A stretch of DNA of 17,439 bases. Origin: Bacteroidales bacterium. Its GTDB lineage: Bacteria; Bacteroidota; Bacteroidia; Bacteroidales; UBA932. The notes beneath the pieces were generated by a model, which was not told the origin of the DNA, did not search any database, and saw only the letters and a list, made by a program, of their open reading frames with translations. Positions 13,404 to 17,439 of the stretch are shown in pieces. The position numbers and the translations under genes were made by a program. The stretch lies in assembly GCA_024689525.1 (NCBI GenBank), contig JAILDI010000049.1, positions 1-17,439 on the forward strand. Reading direction: 5' to 3'. Each line of letters opens with the position of its first letter. The first letter of the stretch is position 1.

Positions 13404-15578
13404 ATGGCTACATTCCGTGAAAGGGCGCTCGCCGCAGCGTCCTCACGCAGTACCGGGAGGTTCTGTGTGGAAGGAGGGCCGATTTCGACGTACTTCGGCC
13501 AGAATGTGTTCACTGTGGAGACTATGCGGAAATACCTTCCTGCAAAAGCCTTCACTTGCGTTCTTGAAGCCCGCAGCAGCGGGCATAAAATTGAGCGTGG
13601 CATTGCCGATGAGATTGCCTCGGGCATGAAGACCTGGGCTATCGAGCGCGGCGCCACCCACTATACTCACCTTTTCCAACCACTTACCGGCGCCACCGCG
13701 GAGAAGCACGAGGCATTCGTTGTTCCCGGAGAGAATGGTGTCGCGTTGGAGCAGTTCAGAGGCTCGGCTCTGGTACAACAGGAGCCGGATGCATCCAGTT
13801 TTCCCAGCGGAGGCCTCCGCAACACTTTTGAGGCTCGCGGATATACCGCCTGGGATTGCACGTCACCGGTTTTTGTGCTTGACGGGACACTGTGCATACC
13901 ATCGGTATTCATATCATACAACGGCGACGCCCTTGACATGAAACTTCCAAGCCTTCGCTCCATCAATGCCATAGACAAGGCCGCGACCAGGGTGGCTGCG
14001 CTGTTCGACCCGGAAGTTTCTTCGGTAAAGGTCAACCTTGGACTTGAGCAGGAATACTTCCTTGTTGACGAGGATCTTTACAACGCCCGCCCCGACCTTC
14101 AGCTATGCGGCCGGACGGTGATAGGCCATACATCGGCAAAAGACCAGCAGTTGGAAGACCATTATTTTGGAGCAATTCCGTCCCGGGTGGCAGGTTTCAT
14201 GAAAGATTTTGAAACCGAGGCATATAAACTTGGTATCCCGCTGCAGACCAGGCACAACGAGGTTGCCCCCGGGCAGTTCGAGTGTGCCCCTATATTCTCC
14301 GAAATCACCCAGGCCATAGACCAGAACATGCTCCTTATGATTCTGATGCAGAAAGTGGCCGAGAAACATCATCTGAAAGTTATTTTCCATGAAAAGCCCT
14401 TCCAGGGAATCAACGGAAGCGGAAAGCACTGCAACTGGTCGCTGTGCACATCGAAGGGAACCAACCTCCTTTCTCCCGGCAAGACGGCTGAAGGCAAACT
14501 GCGTTTCCTAGCATTCTATAGCAGCGTTCTCAAAGCTCTCGCCAGCCATGGCCACCTGCTCATGGCATCCGTATGCTCTCTGGGCAACACCTGGCGACTT
14601 GGCGGCAACGAAGCCCCGCCTGCCATACTGTCCGTTTTCTCCGGCTCTACCCTCACCAAAGTGTTCGACGCCATCATGAAAATGGAGCAGGTGGATTGGG
14701 AGGCAGGAAAAAAGAGTATAAGCATCGTAGGTTCCATACCGGAAATAATCCCGGACAATACAGACAGAAACCGCACATCACCGTTCGCTTTTACGGGTAA
14801 CCGCTTTGAATTCAGAGCGCTTGGCTCTTCCGCAAATCCGGCCGGCACAACTTTCGTGCTGAATGCAATAGTGGCTGACAGCCTGAATGCTTTCGCGGAC
14901 AGGGTGGCGAAGCTTCTGGATTCCGGAGAGGAGAAAGAGAAGGCGGTACTGTCCGTGGTTCGCGAATTCCTTACCGAGGCCAGCCCCGTCATGTTCGAGG
15001 GTAATGGATACAGCAAAGAGTGGCAGGAGGAATCGGCCTCCCGTGGACTTCGTCCGGTTAATAATGCCGCAGAGGCCTTCCACGCCTTCCAGGAAGGGCC
15101 CTCCGTAGAGGTGCTCACCAATTCCGGTATCCTGTCCCGAAGCGAGATAGAGGCCCGGGTGGAAGTGATGGAGGAAACCTTTGTAAAGAAACTCCAGATA
15201 GAGGCTCGCGTCATTGGAGACATTTGTCTCAATCATGTGATCCCGGCTGCCATAGCTTACCAGAATGTCCTTATAAACAACATAAGAGGATGCCACGACG
15301 TGTTTGGGGACGACTCTACGTCCCTCTGCAAATCGGCGGCCGCCACGTTCCGGGAGATTTCCACGCTGGTTAATTCTCTCAGCGATGGAGTCGCACATCT
15401 GGTGGAGGTGCGCAAGAAAGCCAACCGGGCGGAAAGCCTGTCCCTGAAGGCCAGATTGTATTCCACCGATGTCTTGGAAAGCATGTCAAAGGTCCGGGAA
15501 TGCGCCGACCGACTTGAAATGCTGGTGGACGACGCCCTCTGGCCTCTTCCCAAGTACCGTGAACTCTTATCCCTTTAG
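13404..15578 (+). CDS. glnN: type III glutamine synthetase GlnN
   Basis: This is a 724-residue cytoplasmic GSIII, which makes glutamine from glutamate, ammonia and ATP. The length is close to that of the Bacteroides fragilis enzyme. Visible signatures are RGSALVQQEPDASSFPSGGLRNTFEARGY (written in parts: RGSAL near 119-123 and SFPSGG 132-137), the active-site Glu region NLGLEQEYFLVDE (211-223), NEVAPGQFE (285-293), GINGSGKHCNWSL (335-347) with the ATP-site His, and NRTSPFAFTGNRFEFR downstream. The C-terminal 200 residues are the helical extension specific to GSIII. An in-frame TTG at 13347 falls inside the -7 element, so the ATG at 13404 is the start. glmS begins four bases after its stop, which indicates co-transcription. 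The leader hairpin may regulate both genes. Confidence 0.95.
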   Translation: MATFRERALAAASSRSTGRFCVEGGPISTYFGQNVFTVETMRKYLPAKAFTCVLEARSSGHKIERGIADEIASGMKTWAIERGATHYTHLFQPLTGATAEKHEAFVVPGENGVALEQFRGSALVQQEPDASSFPSGGLRNTFEARGYTAWDCTSPVFVLDGTLCIPSVFISYNGDALDMKLPSLRSINAIDKAATRVAALFDPEVSSVKVNLGLEQEYFLVDEDLYNARPDLQLCGRTVIGHTSAKDQQLEDHYFGAIPSRVAGFMKDFETEAYKLGIPLQTRHNEVAPGQFECAPIFSEITQAIDQNMLLMILMQKVAEKHHLKVIFHEKPFQGINGSGKHCNWSLCTSKGTNLLSPGKTAEGKLRFLAFYSSVLKALASHGHLLMASVCSLGNTWRLGGNEAPPAILSVFSGSTLTKVFDAIMKMEQVDWEAGKKSISIVGSIPEIIPDNTDRNRTSPFAFTGNRFEFRALGSSANPAGTTFVLNAIVADSLNAFADRVAKLLDSGEEKEKAVLSVVREFLTEASPVMFEGNGYSKEWQEESASRGLRPVNNAAEAFHAFQEGPSVEVLTNSGILSRSEIEARVEVMEETFVKKLQIEARVIGDICLNHVIPAAIAYQNVLINNIRGCHDVFGDDSTSLCKSAAATFREISTLVNSLSDGVAHLVEVRKKANRAESLSLKARLYSTDVLESMSKVRECADRLEMLVDDALWPLPKYRELLSL

Positions 15579-15582
15579 TGCC

Positions 15583-17427
15583 ATGTGTGGAATAGTAGGA
15601 TATGTAGGTGAAAGGCAGGCTTGCCCTGTCATCATCAAGGGTCTCCATCGCCTGGAGTACAGGGGTTATGACAGCGCGGGAGTGGCAGTACTACATCCCG
15701 GTGGCGGAATGGATGTTTTCAAATGCAAAGGCAAGGTATCTGACCTGGAACGATTTCTGGAAGGGAAAGACTATGCCGGAACCATCGGTATCGGCCATAC
15801 CAGATGGGCCACCCATGGGGAGCCTAACGACGCCAATGCCCATCCGCACCTTTCCCGCTCCGGCAGGCTCGCGCTCATCCATAATGGCATCATAGAGAAT
15901 TTCCGCGTCCTCAGGGATGCTCTCCGAACACACGGATTCACCTTCCGCAGCAGTACCGATTCCGAGGTTCTGGTCAATCTCATCGAGTATGTAAGGGAAT
16001 CCGAAAAATGTGGCCTGGAAGAGGCCGTGAGGGTGGCTTTAAAACAAGTTGTGGGGGCCTATGCCATCGCGGTCATAGAAGAGGGTAATACTTCCCGCAT
16101 CATTGCGGCAAGGAAGAGCAGCCCCATGGCCATAGGTCTGGGAGACGGTGAGTATTTCCTCTCTTCCGATGCCGCGTCCATCATTGATTACACGCAGGAT
16201 TTCGTGTATCTCAACGATGGGGAGATTGCCGTGGTGGAAAAAGGGAAGCCGCTCCGTATCATGAATCTGGAAGGAAAGGACACTCCGGTCTCCATCCAGA
16301 AACTGAATCTGTCCATTTCCCAGCTGGAGAAGGGTGGTTTCGACCACTTCATGCTTAAGGAAATACATGAGCAGCCGGAAACCCTGGGGGACTGCATCCG
16401 TGGCAGGGTAATACCCGAGACCCGGGAGATCGTTCTTTCCGGAGTAATTGAAAACAAAGAAAAATTCCTTGCTGCCAGAAGGATTATCTTCGTCGCCTGC
16501 GGAACATCCTGGCACGCAGCCCTGATAGGCGAACACCTCATTGAGAACATGTGCAGAATTCCGGTGGAAGTGGAGTATGCGTCCGAATTCCGATACCGCA
16601 ACCCCGTCATTTACCATGACGATATCGTTATCGCGGTATCCCAGTCCGGCGAAACGGCGGACACCCTGGCTGCAGTGGAAATGGCCCGCAAAGCCGGAGC
16701 GTTCGTCTATGGGATATGCAACGTTGTAGGGTCTTCCATCGCCAGGGCTACCGATTCCGGTACGTACATTCACGTGGGTCCGGAAATAGGTGTGGCGTCA
16801 ACTAAGGCTTTCACCGGACAAGTAACCGTAATGACCATGCTGGCCCTGCTGGTGGGGCGCTTGCGCGGCACTGTAGAGGATGGCTATTACCACAGGGTGG
16901 CACAGGCACTTATGGAATTGCCGTCCATCATGCGCGAGGCCCTCAAGACTGCCGGTCAGGTATCGGCCTTGGCAAGGACATTCACTTACGCCCACAATTT
17001 CATTTATCTTGGCCGGGGATATAACTATCCTACGGCGTTGGAGGGGGCGCTGAAACTGAAGGAAATATCCTACATCCATGCGGAAGGTCTTCCGGCGGCC
17101 GAAATGAAGCACGGCCCCATCGCCCTCATTGATGCTGAAATGCCCACTGTCGCAATAGCTACGCTGGACAGGACTTATGAGAAGACACTGTCCAACATAG
17201 AAGAAATCAAAGCCCGCGGCGGGAAGATAATCGCAGTCGTTTCCAGTGGGGACGACCTCGTAAGACGCAGCGCGGACTATTGCATAGAAGTGCCTTCTAC
17301 CGTGGAGTGCCTCATGCCGCTTGTGTCCATCGTTCCCCTGCAGTTGCTGGCTTATTATATAGCCACGTATAAAGGGCGCAATGTGGACCAGCCGCGCAAC
17401 CTTGCAAAATCAGTAACCGTAGAATAA
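15583..17427 (+). CDS. glmS: glutamine-fructose-6-phosphate aminotransferase (isomerizing) GlmS
   Basis: This is a 614-residue cytoplasmic enzyme that converts fructose-6-phosphate and glutamine to glucosamine-6-phosphate and glutamate, the first step towards UDP-GlcNAc for peptidoglycan and lipid A. The class II glutaminase domain spans about 2-225, with nucleophile Cys2 exposed by removal of Met1, HTRWATHG (72-79) and oxyanion-hole NG (101-102). Two SIS sugar-isomerase domains follow, with CGTSWHA (306-312), SQSGETADT (353-361) and EGLPAAEMKHGP (501-512). Isomerase residues corresponding to E. coli E488, H504 and K603 are E494, H510 and K609, and the C-terminus DQPRNLAKSVTVE is intact. The start is fixed by the MCGIVGYVG motif. 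It follows glnN by four bases. No glmS ribozyme is possible in so short a gap. Confidence 0.97.
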   Translation: MCGIVGYVGERQACPVIIKGLHRLEYRGYDSAGVAVLHPGGGMDVFKCKGKVSDLERFLEGKDYAGTIGIGHTRWATHGEPNDANAHPHLSRSGRLALIHNGIIENFRVLRDALRTHGFTFRSSTDSEVLVNLIEYVRESEKCGLEEAVRVALKQVVGAYAIAVIEEGNTSRIIAARKSSPMAIGLGDGEYFLSSDAASIIDYTQDFVYLNDGEIAVVEKGKPLRIMNLEGKDTPVSIQKLNLSISQLEKGGFDHFMLKEIHEQPETLGDCIRGRVIPETREIVLSGVIENKEKFLAARRIIFVACGTSWHAALIGEHLIENMCRIPVEVEYASEFRYRNPVIYHDDIVIAVSQSGETADTLAAVEMARKAGAFVYGICNVVGSSIARATDSGTYIHVGPEIGVASTKAFTGQVTVMTMLALLVGRLRGTVEDGYYHRVAQALMELPSIMREALKTAGQVSALARTFTYAHNFIYLGRGYNYPTALEGALKLKEISYIHAEGLPAAEMKHGPIALIDAEMPTVAIATLDRTYEKTLSNIEEIKARGGKIIAVVSSGDDLVRRSADYCIEVPSTVECLMPLVSIVPLQLLAYYIATYKGRNVDQPRNLAKSVTVE

Positions 17428-17430
17428 TAT

Positions 17431-17439
17431 ATGGAATAC
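17431..17439 (+). CDS. start of a further gene, cut by the window end
   Basis: An ATG stands three bases after the glmS stop and reads MEY to the window edge. Tight spacing on the same strand suggests a third gene in the glnN-glmS unit. Three codons do not allow identification; a glutamine- or glutamate-related gene would fit the context, but that is a guess. Confidence 0.35.

Noticed and set aside
15579..15582. glmS ribozyme or riboswitch upstream of glmS
   Set aside because: Only four bases separate glnN and glmS and the upstream sequence is coding. No leader is available for such an element.

Overview
The window looks like a chromosomal segment of a GC-rich member of the Bacteroidales. 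Promoters repeatedly show the Bacteroidetes -7 element TAnnTTTG, and four of them have a -33 TTTG 19 or 20 bases upstream. Shine-Dalgarno sites are not evident. The gene set also fits: an outer-membrane beta-barrel receptor-like protein, a BACON-domain lipoprotein, type III glutamine synthetase and many envelope proteins. I cannot name the genus. No mobile element, phage gene, CRISPR array, tRNA or rRNA was seen, and no stretch of 300 bases lacks a gene.

Layout: a 5'-truncated M28 metallopeptidase (1-1218) is followed by a promoter and a 790-residue outer-membrane beta-barrel protein (1316-3688) ending at a long perfect hairpin. A second promoter drives a lipoprotein/small-barrel pair with a 4-base ATGA overlap (3868-4844). 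A three-helix membrane protein converges on that pair with no gap (4845-5207, minus). From a shared, overlapping divergent promoter region, a probable operon runs right (5273-9312): a secreted histidine acid phosphatase fused to a beta-propeller, then rsmE (16S rRNA methyltransferase), then radA (recombination ATPase). A tiny cysteine-repeat lipoprotein (9424-9627) has its own consensus promoter and an intrinsic terminator. Next come galE (9721-10749) and a BACON plus Cthe_2159-like surface lipoprotein (10801-12876), then a probably bidirectional terminator facing a small conserved helical protein on the minus strand (12954-13238).

The right end is nitrogen and amino-sugar metabolism. glnN (type III glutamine synthetase, 13404-15578) and glmS (15583-17427) are four bases apart, so the glutamine producer and a major glutamine consumer are probably co-transcribed. 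A further gene seems to start three bases after glmS and leaves the window. The glnN leader holds a 14-position hairpin (13 paired) followed by five T residues, starting almost at the predicted transcription start. This resembles an attenuator or 5' stability element and is the most testable regulatory observation here.

Most genes are recognisable housekeeping or envelope genes. The least familiar items are the phosphatase-propeller fusion, the DSTCC-repeat lipoprotein, the lipoprotein/barrel pair and the glnN leader hairpin. I do not see a clearly new multi-gene system.
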